From WYZ-LMO6 sp964509845 (GTDB lineage: Archaea; Hadarchaeota; Hadarchaeia; Hadarchaeales; WYZ-LMO6): a DNA stretch of 16,371 nucleotides. The stretch spans positions 1 through 16,371 of the forward strand of contig CAZDZG010000025.1 in NCBI GenBank assembly GCA_964509845.1, written 5' to 3'. Below the pieces are notes generated by a model. The model saw nothing but the letters and a program-made list of their open reading frames with translations. It was not told where the DNA came from and ran no database searches. Below, in pieces: positions 5,556-12,606 of this stretch (the stretch's first letter is position 1; every line of letters starts with the position of its first letter). The translations under genes were made by a program, and so were the position numbers.

Positions 5556-6176
5556 ATGCTGGACATCGCCCTCCGCTCCCTCTGGATCTCGGGAACGGCC
5601 ACCCTCCTGGCCCTCTCCTGGGGCCTTCCCCTCGCCCTCCTGCTGGGCCTGGGCAGGTTCAGGGGAAGGAGGGTGCTGCTCAGTTTCTTCCACACCCTGA
5701 TGGGCCTCCCCACCGTCACCCTGGGCCTCCTCCTCTTCCTCCTCCTCTCCAGCCGCGGCCCCCTGGGCCCCCTCCACCTCCTCTACACCCCCTGGGCCAT
5801 CATCCTGGGTCAGGCCCTCCTCGTCACCCCCATCACGGTAACCCTCCTCTGCGAGGCCCTGGAAAGGGTGGATCCGGCCGTGAGGGATCTGGCCAGGACG
5901 CTTGGGGCCTCGGAGAGGCAGGCCTCGCTGGCCGTGCTGGGGGAGGCCAGGCGGGGGGCGGTGCTGGCGGTGCTCGCCTCCTTTAACCGGGCGGTCTCGG
6001 AGCTGGGGGTGGCCATGATGGTGGGGGGAAACCTGCACGGCTACACCAGGGTGATGACCACCGCCATAGCCCTGGAAACGGCCAGGGGGGAGGTGGTGCT
6101 CTCCCTCCAGCTGGCGGCGATCCTCCTGGCCCTGGTCTTCACCCTCAACCTGGTGATGGACCTGCTCAGGAGGTGA
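5556..6176 (+). CDS. tupB: Tungstate ABC transporter, permease TupB
   Basis: 206 aa with about five membrane segments. The coupling loop LARTLGASERQASLAVLGEA (about 108-127) is the EAA-type motif by which the permease contacts the ATPase, and FNRAVSELGVAMMVGGN is typical of TupB. It forms the membrane channel with TupA outside and TupC inside. The ATG at 5556 follows the tupA TAG with a single base between, so translation is probably coupled. Length and topology match small TupB-type permeases. Confidence 0.9.
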   Translation: MLDIALRSLWISGTATLLALSWGLPLALLLGLGRFRGRRVLLSFFHTLMGLPTVTLGLLLFLLLSSRGPLGPLHLLYTPWAIILGQALLVTPITVTLLCEALERVDPAVRDLARTLGASERQASLAVLGEARRGAVLAVLASFNRAVSELGVAMMVGGNLHGYTRVMTTAIALETARGEVVLSLQLAAILLALVFTLNLVMDLLRR

Positions 6177-6180
6177 GGGG

Positions 6181-6849
6181 GTGCTGGAGCTTAGGGGGGT
6201 GGTGAGGAGGTACGGGGAAAGGGTGGCCCTGAGGGGGGTGAGCCTCAGGGTGAGGAGGGGGGAGAGCCTCTCCGTCCTGGGCCCCAACGGCTCGGGAAAG
6301 ACCACCCTGCTCAGGGTGGCCGCCCTGCTGGACCCCCCGGACGAGGGGGAGGTCCTCTACGAGGGGAAGCCCGGGGCCGTGACCATGGTCTTCCAGCGTC
6401 CCGTCTTCTTCGACACCACCGTCTTCAAGAACGTGGCCTACGGCCTAAGGATAAGGGGGCGCCCGGCGACGGAGATAAGGAGGAGGGTGAGGGAGGCCCT
6501 TCGCCTGGTGGGGATGGAGGGGGCGGGGGAAAGGAGGGTGAGGGAGCTCTCGGAGGGGGAGAAGCAGAGGGTGGCCCTGGCCAGGGCCCTGGTCCTGGAG
6601 CCAGAGCTCTTACTCCTGGACGAGCCCACCTCAAGCCTTGACCCGCCCAACACCGAGCTGGTGGAGGAGATCATCAGAGAAGCGGAGGAGGGGTGCACCG
6701 TGGTGCTCTCCACCAACCTGCCCTCCCAGGCCCGCAGGCTCAGCAGGAGGGTGGTCTGCCTCCTCGGGGGGAGGGTGGTGGCGCAGGGGAGCACCCGGCT
6801 GCTGGGAGGGTCCGGGCTCAGGAGGCTCCTTGGGGGGAGGGGATGGTGA
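6181..6849 (+). CDS. tupC: Tungstate ABC transporter, ATPase TupC
   Basis: 222 aa. Walker A GPNGSGKTT (34-42), Q-loop Gln72 in VFQRP, signature LSEGE (123-127, where LSGGQ is usual), Walker B LLLLDEP (143-149) and the D-loop SSLD are present. At the H-loop, where ABC ATPases usually read TH, the sequence is STNLPSQA: Asn179 replaces the switch histidine. The gene starts with GTG at 6181, five bases after GGAGGTGA. It powers tungstate import through TupB. The assignment rests on its place between tupB and the ModE-like gene. The missing histidine may reduce turnover or be a lineage feature. Confidence 0.88.
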   Translation: MLELRGVVRRYGERVALRGVSLRVRRGESLSVLGPNGSGKTTLLRVAALLDPPDEGEVLYEGKPGAVTMVFQRPVFFDTTVFKNVAYGLRIRGRPATEIRRRVREALRLVGMEGAGERRVRELSEGEKQRVALARALVLEPELLLLDEPTSSLDPPNTELVEEIIREAEEGCTVVLSTNLPSQARRLSRRVVCLLGGRVVAQGSTRLLGGSGLRRLLGGRGW

Positions 6850-7391
6850 GGGAGCTGACCCCGGAGGTGAAGGTCTGGCTGAGGAAGGGAAAGAAGAGCA
6901 TAGGGGGGAGGGGGAGGATGGAGCTGCTGCTCGCCATCGAGCGGGAGGGATCCCTCAGCGCGGCGGCCAGGAGGCTGGGGATGTCCTACAGGCACGCCTG
7001 GGGGGTGGTGAGGGAGGTGGAGAGGGAGCTTGGCTTCCGACTCCTGCGCACCGAGAGGGGGGGAAGGAGGGGAGGGGGAAGCTCCCTCACGGAAAGGGGA
7101 AGGGCGCTGGTCAGGGCCTACGGGCTCCTGGAGAGGGCCTTAAGGGAGGAGGTGAGGGACGGGACCTTCTGGGAGGCCCTCTCCACCAGGCTCTCCGCCA
7201 GAAACAGGCTGAGGGGGGTGATAAGGAGCGTGGAGCTGGGGAGGGTGGCGGCCAAGGTGAAGATCGAGGTGGGTCCCTCCACCCTAACCGCCCTCATCAC
7301 CAGGGAGGCCGCCGAGGCCCTGGGGCTGAAGGAGGGTGACAGGGTGGAGGCGGTGGTGAAGGCCACGGACGTGATGGTGGCCAAGCCCTAG
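6843..7391 (+). CDS. ModE-type molybdate/tungstate-responsive regulator
   Basis: 182 aa. The N-terminal winged helix (about 24-95) contains LLLAIEREGSLSAAARRLGMSYRHAWGVV in two adjoining pieces, typical of ModE and LysR-type HTH domains, followed by SSLTERGRAL as the wing. A single Mop/TOBE oxyanion-binding domain (about 119-182) contains RNRLRGVI, KIEVGPSTLTALIT and LGLKEGDRVEAVVKATDVMV. E. coli ModE has two Mop copies; this one has one, as in several archaeal and bacterial forms. It should bind tungstate or molybdate and repress the tup promoter through the site at 4613-4640. The ATG at 6843 overlaps the tupC TGA. It ends at 7391, where the CTAG at 7388-7391 also holds the stop of the convergent S27ae gene. 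Confidence 0.85.
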   Translation: MVRELTPEVKVWLRKGKKSIGGRGRMELLLAIEREGSLSAAARRLGMSYRHAWGVVREVERELGFRLLRTERGGRRGGGSSLTERGRALVRAYGLLERALREEVRDGTFWEALSTRLSARNRLRGVIRSVELGRVAAKVKIEVGPSTLTALITREAAEALGLKEGDRVEAVVKATDVMVAKP

Positions 7392-7567
7392 GCCCTGGCC
7401 TTCCCCTTCTTGAACTCGGTGTATCCGCACCTGCCGCAGGCGTACCTGTCTTCGTGGTCCGCCATGAAGACTCCCGGACCGCACCTGGGGCAGGATCTCC
7501 TCAGGGCCTTGAGCTTCCCTCCCTCCAGCGCGTAGAACTTGGTCTTGACCTCCTCACCCTTCGCCAC
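7388..7567 (-). CDS. rps27ae: 30S ribosomal protein S27ae
   Basis: 59 aa from GTG at 7567. The zinc-ribbon sequence has Cys pairs in SCPRCGPGVFMADHEDRYAC and CGRCGYTEF, which is diagnostic for archaeal S27ae (eS31), part of the small-subunit head. The GTG at 7567 has GGAGG nine bases upstream and gives the N-terminus (M)AKGEEVK. An in-frame GTG at 7576 would add three residues but has no spacing to that site. The gene overlaps the end of S24e, and S24e-S27ae is a conserved archaeal order. It converges with the ModE-like gene, sharing one CTAG for both stops. Confidence 0.9.
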   Translation of the reverse strand: MAKGEEVKTKFYALEGGKLKALRRSCPRCGPGVFMADHEDRYACGRCGYTEFKKGKARA

Positions 7568-7868
7568 CCTTCTCACCCTCCGCCTTTTCCTCCTTCACCC
7601 CTCTCTGAAGCAGGTGCTTGGGGGCGAACTTCTTCAGCCTGTCGGGGGAGCGGTAAAGGTGGGCCAGGCCCAGCGTGTTGCAGGAACCCTGGTGGGTCCT
7701 GAGCCTCAGGATCACCAGCAGATCCCCCCCTCCCCCCAGCAGGGAGGCCAGCTGGTCCTTCACCGCCTGCCTGGAGGGGGTGGCCTCCCCCGGGTGCAGG
7801 ATCTGAAACCTTATCTCCTCCCTGCCCACCAGCGGGTTTTCCCTCCTCTCCAGGATCCTTATCTCCAT
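7554..7868 (-). CDS. rps24e: 30S ribosomal protein S24e
   Basis: 104 aa. MEIRILERRENPLVGREEIRF split across the N-terminus, then HPGEATPSRQAVKDQLAS and YRSPDRLKKFAPKHLLQR, match the archaeal/eukaryal S24e (eS24) family. The Glu/Lys/Gly-rich tail is typical. The ATG at 7868 is supported by the family N-terminus. A TATA-like GAATAAAAG lies about 25-30 bases upstream on the minus strand (7894-7903), so the gene may have its own promoter 52 bases downstream of the PAC2 gene. Confidence 0.93.
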   Translation of the reverse strand: MEIRILERRENPLVGREEIRFQILHPGEATPSRQAVKDQLASLLGGGGDLLVILRLRTHQGSCNTLGLAHLYRSPDRLKKFAPKHLLQRGVKEEKAEGEKGGEG

Positions 7869-7919
7869 GGACCTTTACCTTCTCCCACCCCTCCCTTTTA
7901 TTCCTTGCCGGAAACCGGC

Positions 7920-8663
7920 TCACCCGTAGATGCTCTCCAGGCCCGTCCTCTCCCTGGCCCTCAGGTTGCGGTAGGCGCTGATCATCTCCTCCACCCTCCT
8001 CGCCATTTCTTTCCCCTGCTCCCTGAGGGGGGAAACGTCCACCTCCACCCCGAAGGCATCCCTGAGGGCCTCCAGCAGGACGGCCGCCCCCTCCGCATCC
8101 GGAAGGAAGACGGCGGCGGGAGTGAGGAGGGCCGTCCCCACGAGCTTCCTGGTGAGGCACTCGTTGAGGATGGCACCCGCCATCCCGGTGATGATGCCCT
8201 GGGAGGCCACCTTCACTCCCTTCTCCTCCAGGGACCTGCACCTCTCCTCTTCCGCCACGCAGTACCTGGGCCTCTCGGCGGGGAGCCCCTCCACGGGAAG
8301 GCCCTCGAGGACCACCACCTCCCTGACCCCCTTGCCCTCGGCCCACTCCAGCAGGCAGGAGGTGATGGGATAGAGGCCTTCCAAGGGAATGGGGACCTCG
8401 CTGAAGGAGGCCAGAAGCCTGCCGTCCCCGGTGGAGTAAATCCTGAACGGGTGGTACAACCTTCCCTCCAGGAAGACGGCCACGGGAGGAAGATGGCGGG
8501 AGCGGAGGTAGGCCACCTCCTCCATCCCCAGCTCCTTCACCAGGTGGGAAACGGCGATGGGGCCCACCAGCCCGGGACCTATGAAACCCAGCACCAGCAG
8601 GGGACGGTTCGGCTCCCACTTTTTCGTCTCCACCACTTCGGCCTCCGGGAGTCCGGACATCAT
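7920..8663 (-). CDS. PAC2-family protein (archaeal proteasome assembly chaperone-like)
   Basis: About 247 aa. The pattern matches PAC2 (COG2047): LLVLGFIGPGLVGPIAVSHL near the N-terminus, SEVPIPLEGLYPIT, VVVLEGLPVEG, QGIITGMAGAILNEC and a C-terminal EALRDAFGVEVDVSPL followed by a helical tail. The family is homologous to eukaryotic proteasome-assembling chaperones; its archaeal role is not settled. ATG at 8663 (or the next at 8660) is preferred over the upstream TTG at 8705, because a TATA-like element (minus strand TTTAAGG, about 8684-8691) lies 26 bases before it and would leave the TTG outside the transcript. Downstream are the ribosomal genes. Confidence 0.85.
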   Translation of the reverse strand: MMSGLPEAEVVETKKWEPNRPLLVLGFIGPGLVGPIAVSHLVKELGMEEVAYLRSRHLPPVAVFLEGRLYHPFRIYSTGDGRLLASFSEVPIPLEGLYPITSCLLEWAEGKGVREVVVLEGLPVEGLPAERPRYCVAEEERCRSLEEKGVKVASQGIITGMAGAILNECLTRKLVGTALLTPAAVFLPDAEGAAVLLEALRDAFGVEVDVSPLREQGKEMARRVEEMISAYRNLRARERTGLESIYG

Positions 8664-8683
8664 CCTTTTTACTCCCCCCACCC

Positions 8684-8691
8684 CCTTAAAC
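8684..8691 (-). promoter_or_regulatory. TATA-like element of the PAC2 gene
   Basis: Minus strand GTTTAAGG, centred about 26 bases upstream of ATG 8663. The position implies a leaderless or very short-leader transcript and decides the start codon. Confidence 0.45.
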
Positions 8692-8705
8692 CCTTCCGGG
8701 GTCAA

Positions 8706-8713
8706 GATTAAAA
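8706..8713 (+). promoter_or_regulatory. TATA-like element of the tRNA gene
   Basis: GATTAAAA centred about 25 bases before the first tRNA base (8734), at the expected archaeal spacing. Confidence 0.5.
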
Positions 8714-8758
8714 CCGCCAGGAGTATTGATTACGGGGTCGTGGGGTAGCCTGGTCTAT

Positions 8759-8780
8759 AGAGGCGGTAAGCCTCGGACAA
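8759..8780 (+). other. tRNA intron 1, non-canonical position 22/23 (D arm)
   Basis: 22 nt. Its own hairpin is GAGGC, GGTAA, GCCTC (8760-8774). A four-pair central helix forms between exon GTCT (8753-8756) and intron GGAC (8775-8778). It is flanked by three-base bulges AT^A (8757-8759) and AA^C (8779-8781), each cut after its second base. This is the bulge-helix-bulge geometry recognised by archaeal splicing endonuclease; the outer helix is weak. Confidence 0.82.
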
Positions 8781-8795
8781 CCTACCGGCTTCGGG

Positions 8796-8807
8796 ACCCG
8801 GCGGAAA
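8796..8807 (+). other. tRNA intron 2, canonical position 37/38, 12 nt
   Basis: A very short intron. The central helix is exon TTCG (8790-8793) with intron CGGA (8802-8805). The bulges are GG^A (8794-8796) and AA^A (8806-8808), and the outer helix is the anticodon stem. The inner loop is only CCCGG. Cut positions match those of intron 1. Confidence 0.82.
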
Positions 8808-8888
8808 AGCCGGTGACCTGGGTTCAAATCCCGGCGACCCCACCATCCCGCTTCTGAACTGGGATCAACCCCCTCGGGCTAGGGACCC

Positions 8889-10409
8889 TCACCCTTCCTC
8901 CCTCACCGGTCTTCCCATTCTCTTCACGAGCCTGGAGAGGTCGTCGCTCGTCAGCATCCCTATGACCTTCCCCCTCTCGTCCACCACAGGGACCCCCGAG
9001 ATCCCGTGCGTCTCCAGGGACCTCACCACCGAATCCACGGGCTCGTTCTCCCTGGCCGTGATCACCCTGCGCGTCATGATCTCCTCCACCCTCCTCTTTC
9101 CCGTCCCCACGGAGGTGGCGATGTCCCAGGAGGTGACGATGCCCACCAGCCTCTGGTTCTCGTCCACCACCGGCAGGTGGTCGAAGCCCCCCTCCGCCAG
9201 GATCCTGGCGGCCTCCACGATGGGGCAGTCGGGACCCACCGTGACCACCCTTCTGGTCATCACCTCGCCCGCCAGCGGGACGGGGCCCAGCTGCCTCATG
9301 GGCCTAAAGGTTCCCTCCCTGGGAAGCCCCTGCACGGGGGAGGTCAGCAGGAACTCCCCCCTCTCTATCCATCGCTTCAGCACCTCGGCTATCTCCCTGG
9401 CCATCCTGAAGCTGCTCAGGGGGCTGACGGGCACCTCCTTCCCCTTCACCTCAACCCTTCCGGACCTCAGCTCGGCGTAGGTGACCCTCCTCACCACCGG
9501 CCTCTCCCTCCTGGGCACCCCGTAATCCACGATTTCCGTCTCCAGCTGGGTCTCGTCCCTGCCCGCGGCGGCCGCCATCCGCTCATCCAGGATGGGGATG
9601 GGTATCCCCAGCCCGACGTAAAGGGAGGTCCCGTAGCGGTGGATGGTGCACCCCCTGAGGTAGCGGGGGCTCATGCGCTTGAGGTCCCCCACCACCGCTA
9701 TGGTCCCCATGCCCGCCGAGGGATCGTGCTGCGTGCCCTCCCAGACCACGTAGCCCTGCGCCCCTCCCAGGAAGATCCTGGTGCCCACCCCGAGCGTCCG
9801 GTACTCCGGATCCCTGCCAAGCGGGCTAAGCACTCCCGCCCCCGAGAAGGTCACGTTGCCGTACTCGGGGAGGAGCGTTCCCATGTAGGTGTAGAGCACC
9901 TCCGGCCTGGAGTTGGTGGCGGCGCGGTAGCGCTGGTAGGCGGTGCGGGGGCAGTAAAGGATCGCCTGGTTCAGATCGTGAATGGTCACCACCGTCTCTA
10001 TCTCCCTCCTGGGATAGCAGTCCGTGCCGTACCCCCTCCCCTCCACCTCTATTTCCTTCCCCCTAACCAGGTCCTCGATGACGTGCCCACCCCCATACTC
10101 CATCCCCCTGCTCCTGGAGAGGGCGGTGGCCCCCAGGTAAACGTCCACGGCCGCCAGTCCGGCGTAGGCGGGAACGTCGTTGAGGTAAACCTCCCCCCCT
10201 CCCAGCTTGATGGGGGGATCGGAGTGGCCGAAGTTGAGGAAGACCCCGGAGCTGCACATGGCCCCGAAGGTCCCCGTGGTCACCACGTCCACCTCCTCCG
10301 CCGCCGCCGAGGCCCCCTTTTCCCTCACGATCTCCACCATCTCCTCAGCGGTCACCACCACGGCCTCGCCGCGACGGATCTTCTCGTTTATCTCCTCCAC
10401 CGACTTCAT
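8889..10409 (-). CDS. L-aspartate semialdehyde sulfurtransferase (homocysteine biosynthesis, DUF39/COG1900) with CBS pair
   Basis: 506 aa. The N-terminal 360 residues are the DUF39 domain: TTGTFGAMCSSGVFLNFGH (Cys52), EYGGGHVIEDLV, GTDCYPRRE (Cys131), TSLYVGLGIPIPILDE. The two conserved cysteines match those known in the Methanosarcina enzyme, which makes homocysteine from aspartate semialdehyde and sulfide. The C-terminus (about 377-500) carries two CBS motifs (AGEVMTRRVVTVG and VEEIMTRRVITA, each followed by GV(P/D)HLPVVDE-like strands), probably ligand-sensing. The ATG at 10409 has GGAGATGG about nine bases upstream. The ferredoxin/NIL partner (MA1822 type) found beside it in methanogens is not in this window. 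The gene is flanked by the tRNA downstream and the radical SAM gene upstream. Confidence 0.9.
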   Translation of the reverse strand: MKSVEEINEKIRRGEAVVVTAEEMVEIVREKGASAAAEEVDVVTTGTFGAMCSSGVFLNFGHSDPPIKLGGGEVYLNDVPAYAGLAAVDVYLGATALSRSRGMEYGGGHVIEDLVRGKEIEVEGRGYGTDCYPRREIETVVTIHDLNQAILYCPRTAYQRYRAATNSRPEVLYTYMGTLLPEYGNVTFSGAGVLSPLGRDPEYRTLGVGTRIFLGGAQGYVVWEGTQHDPSAGMGTIAVVGDLKRMSPRYLRGCTIHRYGTSLYVGLGIPIPILDERMAAAAGRDETQLETEIVDYGVPRRERPVVRRVTYAELRSGRVEVKGKEVPVSPLSSFRMAREIAEVLKRWIERGEFLLTSPVQGLPREGTFRPMRQLGPVPLAGEVMTRRVVTVGPDCPIVEAARILAEGGFDHLPVVDENQRLVGIVTSWDIATSVGTGKRRVEEIMTRRVITARENEPVDSVVRSLETHGISGVPVVDERGKVIGMLTSDDLSRLVKRMGRPVREEG

Positions 10410-10437
10410 TCAGACCATCTCCAGACTTAACGCGGAA

Positions 10438-10447
10438 ATACTTAAAG
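10438..10447 (-). promoter_or_regulatory. TATA-like element of the homocysteine gene
   Basis: Minus strand CTTTAAGTAT, centred about 33 bases before ATG 10409. It would give a leader of about seven bases, or slightly longer if the GGAGATGG at 10415-10422 is transcribed. Confidence 0.45.
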
Positions 10448-10544
10448 ATGGATTTTAGGCGGACTTCCCAGCCCGGTTCGAAAAAAGAGGCGGTGGCTCC
10501 AGTCCGGTGCGATGGGATGAGAACGCGGATGACTTCACCTATGC

Positions 10545-11612
10545 TCAGGCCGGGGAACGGAGGAGGGCGTCAAGCCCGCAGGCCCTACACCTGGCGCAGC
10601 CACTCTTTACCCGGGCGGAGAGGGCCCCCGCCCTCCTGAACTCCTCCTCCATCCTCAAGAAGAGCCTCTCCAGGCGGGAGGGATCGGGAGGGGAGGCTTC
10701 GGCCAGCGGGGTGCCCGGGGTGGGACGGAAGGGAACGAGCCTGGGGAAGACCCCCATCCGGAGGAGGGCCCTGGTTCCCTCCACCAGGCTTTCGTCGGAC
10801 TCCCCCAGCCCCACCAGCAGGAAGGAATGGACCTGCCACCTCCCAAAGATCTCCACCGCCTCCCTCCAGCTCTCGAAGTACTTCTCCCGGCTCACCTCAG
10901 CCTTTCCCGGGCAGATCTCCCTCCTCCTGGCCTCATCGTAGAACTCCAGGTGTATCCCCACCGTGTCCACCCCGGCCTCCCTCAGCCTCTCCAGGCTCTC
11001 AGGGTCCTCCGGGGGCTCCAGGTGCACCTCCGTGGGCAGATCCACCTTCTCCCTGATCCTCCTCACGGTCTCCGCCAGCATCCCCGCTCCCCTGTCCGGG
11101 GAGGCCAGCGTTCCCGTGGTGATGAGCAGGTGCTTGGCCACACCCTCCTCCACCGCCGCCCTGGCCACCTCCACCAGCTGCTCCGCGCTCTTCCTCACCA
11201 GCGGATCCCTTTCCCCGTAGACCTGGATGGCGCAGAACTTGCACGCCTTCCCCTGCGCCCACCTCCAGCAGGCGGAGAGGAGGGTGGTGGCGAGGCAGTC
11301 CCTCCCGTGGAGCTTGGCCACCCTGTGCATGGGTATCCCATCCGAGGTCCTCCTGCGGTAGAAGCGGGGGAGGGGGATGAGGGAGACCCTGATAAGGCGC
11401 TCCCCTCCCCTCCAGATCCATCCCCCCCTGAGCTCGAAGGGGGAACGTGAGACGAAGCGTCCCCTCAGCGGGACGTTGAGGACCACCCCATCGGGGAACT
11501 CCATGCACCTCCCCCCCGAGGGCCCCGCCCCTCCCTTCCTTCCCCGGTAGATCCCCTTGCTCCTGGCCCCCAGGGAGAGGAGGGAAAGCTCCAGGGACCT
11601 GAGCCCTTCCAT
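10545..11612 (-). CDS. Radical SAM protein with non-canonical CX8CX2C motif
   Basis: 355 aa. The cluster motif is C115 WRWAQGKA C124 KF C127, that is CX8CX2C instead of the usual CX3CX2C; the KFC end and the following barrel (LLITTGT, PTEVHLEPPE, VDTVGIHLEF, HSFLLVGLGE) are typical of radical SAM folds. The C-terminus has C339, C342 and C345 (CARCRAC), which could hold a second iron-sulfur cluster. Similar spacing is known in the MSMEG_0568-type subfamily, to which this may belong; I am not certain. Substrate unknown. The start is supported by the TATA element 27 bases upstream, giving a leaderless mRNA. It lies 59 bases after the PAP2 gene, same direction, with its own promoter. The stretch 10410-10544 holds no gene. 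Confidence 0.8.
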   Translation of the reverse strand: MEGLRSLELSLLSLGARSKGIYRGRKGGAGPSGGRCMEFPDGVVLNVPLRGRFVSRSPFELRGGWIWRGGERLIRVSLIPLPRFYRRRTSDGIPMHRVAKLHGRDCLATTLLSACWRWAQGKACKFCAIQVYGERDPLVRKSAEQLVEVARAAVEEGVAKHLLITTGTLASPDRGAGMLAETVRRIREKVDLPTEVHLEPPEDPESLERLREAGVDTVGIHLEFYDEARRREICPGKAEVSREKYFESWREAVEIFGRWQVHSFLLVGLGESDESLVEGTRALLRMGVFPRLVPFRPTPGTPLAEASPPDPSRLERLFLRMEEEFRRAGALSARVKSGCARCRACGLDALLRSPA

Positions 11613-11634
11613 TCTTTCTCTTTTCTCTCCGAAA

Positions 11635-11642
11635 CTTATATC
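11635..11642 (-). promoter_or_regulatory. TATA box of the radical SAM gene
   Basis: Minus strand GATATAAG, centred 27 bases upstream of ATG 11612, so transcription should begin at or next to the start codon. Confidence 0.6.
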
Positions 11643-11671
11643 CTGGACCAGGAGGAGCGGTGGATCCCCAG

Positions 11672-12606
11672 TCAGGGCTCAGCGAGGGCTTGGCATCGGA
11701 TTTCTCGGCCTTCGCGGCCTTCAGCGACAGGGCTGCACGAGAAAACCCTCGCTAAAAGGTAAGTTAGGGATGGTCTCTCCCGCCCGTAGCAAACGGGGGG
11801 CAACCTGTTCAGGAAGGAGATCCTCCGGCGCAGGATCCCGAAGAGGGAAAGGGAAAGGAGGGCGAAGAGGCAACCCGCGACCAGGTCCTGCCAGCGGTGC
11901 TCCCCCAGGTAGAGGGTGGAGAAGAGGAGGAGGGCCCAGCCCACCCCCCAGACGAGAGAGATCTTTCTGCCATGCCTGCGGGCGAAGAAGAAGGCCNNNN
12001 NNNNNNNNNNNNNNNNNNNNNNNNNNNNNNNNNNNNNNNNNNNNNNNNNNNNNNNNNNNNNNNNNNNNNNNNNNNNNNNNNNNNNNNNNNNNNNNNCACC
12101 CCCCAGACGAGAGAGATCTTTCTGCCATGCCTGCGGGCGAAGAAGAAGGCCAACAAACCGTTGGCCGCGTGCAGGCTGGGGAAGGCCCCCCAGCGGAAGG
12201 CGTTGATCCTTTCCGTCAGGCCGAACACCTCCTCCCTGATGTTCCTGACCCCCTCCAGGGCCAGCCTGGGGGGAGAAACCGGGAAGAAGAGCCAGACGGT
12301 GAAGCCCAGCAGCTGGCAGATCAGGAAGACCCAGAAGTACTCCCTGAAGGAGCCGACGTCCTCCAGGAAGAGGAGGAGGAAGGCCGTCCCGTAGATGAGG
12401 AAGAGATAACCGAAGGAATAAACGGCCACCCAGAACCTGTCCTGAAGCCAGCCGGAGAGGTGAGCCTGGAGGAAGAGCACCTCCTCTCCCCCGAAGGAGT
12501 GGGGGGAAGAGGGAACGGGAAAGGCCCTGGGGAGGATGTCGAGCACCAGCGTGAGGACGAAGAAGGCCAGCAGCGGGAGAAGGAGGCCCCTCACCCTCCT
12601 CCGCAT
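11672..12606 (-). CDS. PAP2-superfamily membrane phosphatase/phosphotransferase (frame split by false gap 3)
   Basis: Read as printed, the frame runs from ATG 12606 into the 100 N and fails. If the duplicated 55 nt and the N run are merged (155 nt removed), the frame continues cleanly to TGA at 11672-11674 and gives 259 aa. The joined protein has about six membrane segments. AFPSLHAANG (141-150) supplies the PSxH part of the PAP2 catalytic site and GEHRWQD (183-189) the second motif with the nucleophilic His and Asp. The layout resembles the Aur1/inositol phosphotransferase-like PAP2 group, which acts on lipid phosphates at the membrane; substrate unknown. The start overlaps the DUF166 stop by 16 bases, so it is the third gene of the GalT operon. 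Not a pseudogene: the break is an assembly artefact. Confidence 0.8.
11942..11996. repeat. 55-nt direct repeat, left copy (assembly overlap)
   Basis: Identical to 12097-12151 across the N run, ending exactly at the gap. Same length as the pair around gap 2, which points to a common assembler k-mer of 55. Confidence 0.9.
11997..12096. other. Assembly gap 3 (100 N), probably false
   Basis: Flanked by identical 55-nt copies. Removing the gap and one copy restores an intact PAP2 reading frame, independent support that no sequence is missing. Confidence 0.92.
12097..12151. repeat. 55-nt direct repeat, right copy (assembly overlap)
   Basis: Second copy of 11942-11996, inside the PAP2 gene; see gap 3. 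Confidence 0.9.

Larger units (their letters stand above)
8734..8842 (+). tRNA. tRNA-Pro(CGG) with two introns
   Basis: Acceptor GGGGTCG (8734-8740) pairs with CGACCCC (8835-8841), discriminator A8842, followed by an encoded CCA (8843-8845). T arm: CTGGG, loop TTCAAAT, CCCGG (8818-8834). D arm: GGGT, AGCCTGGTCTA, T then CCT after splicing. Anticodon stem: CCGGC (8785-8789) with GCCGG (8809-8813). Loop TTCGGG then A gives anticodon CGG at 8792-8794. The cloverleaf forms only if 8759-8780 and 8796-8807 are removed, leaving 75 nt. The split D stem, A14, A21 and the G10-U25 pair fit euryarchaeal tRNA-Pro. Confidence 0.9.

Noticed and set aside
10475..10480. GGTTCGAA-like T loop in the 10410-10544 intergenic region
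   Set aside because: No cloverleaf can be built around it. Box C/D motifs were also looked for here, but no proper C/D pairs were found.
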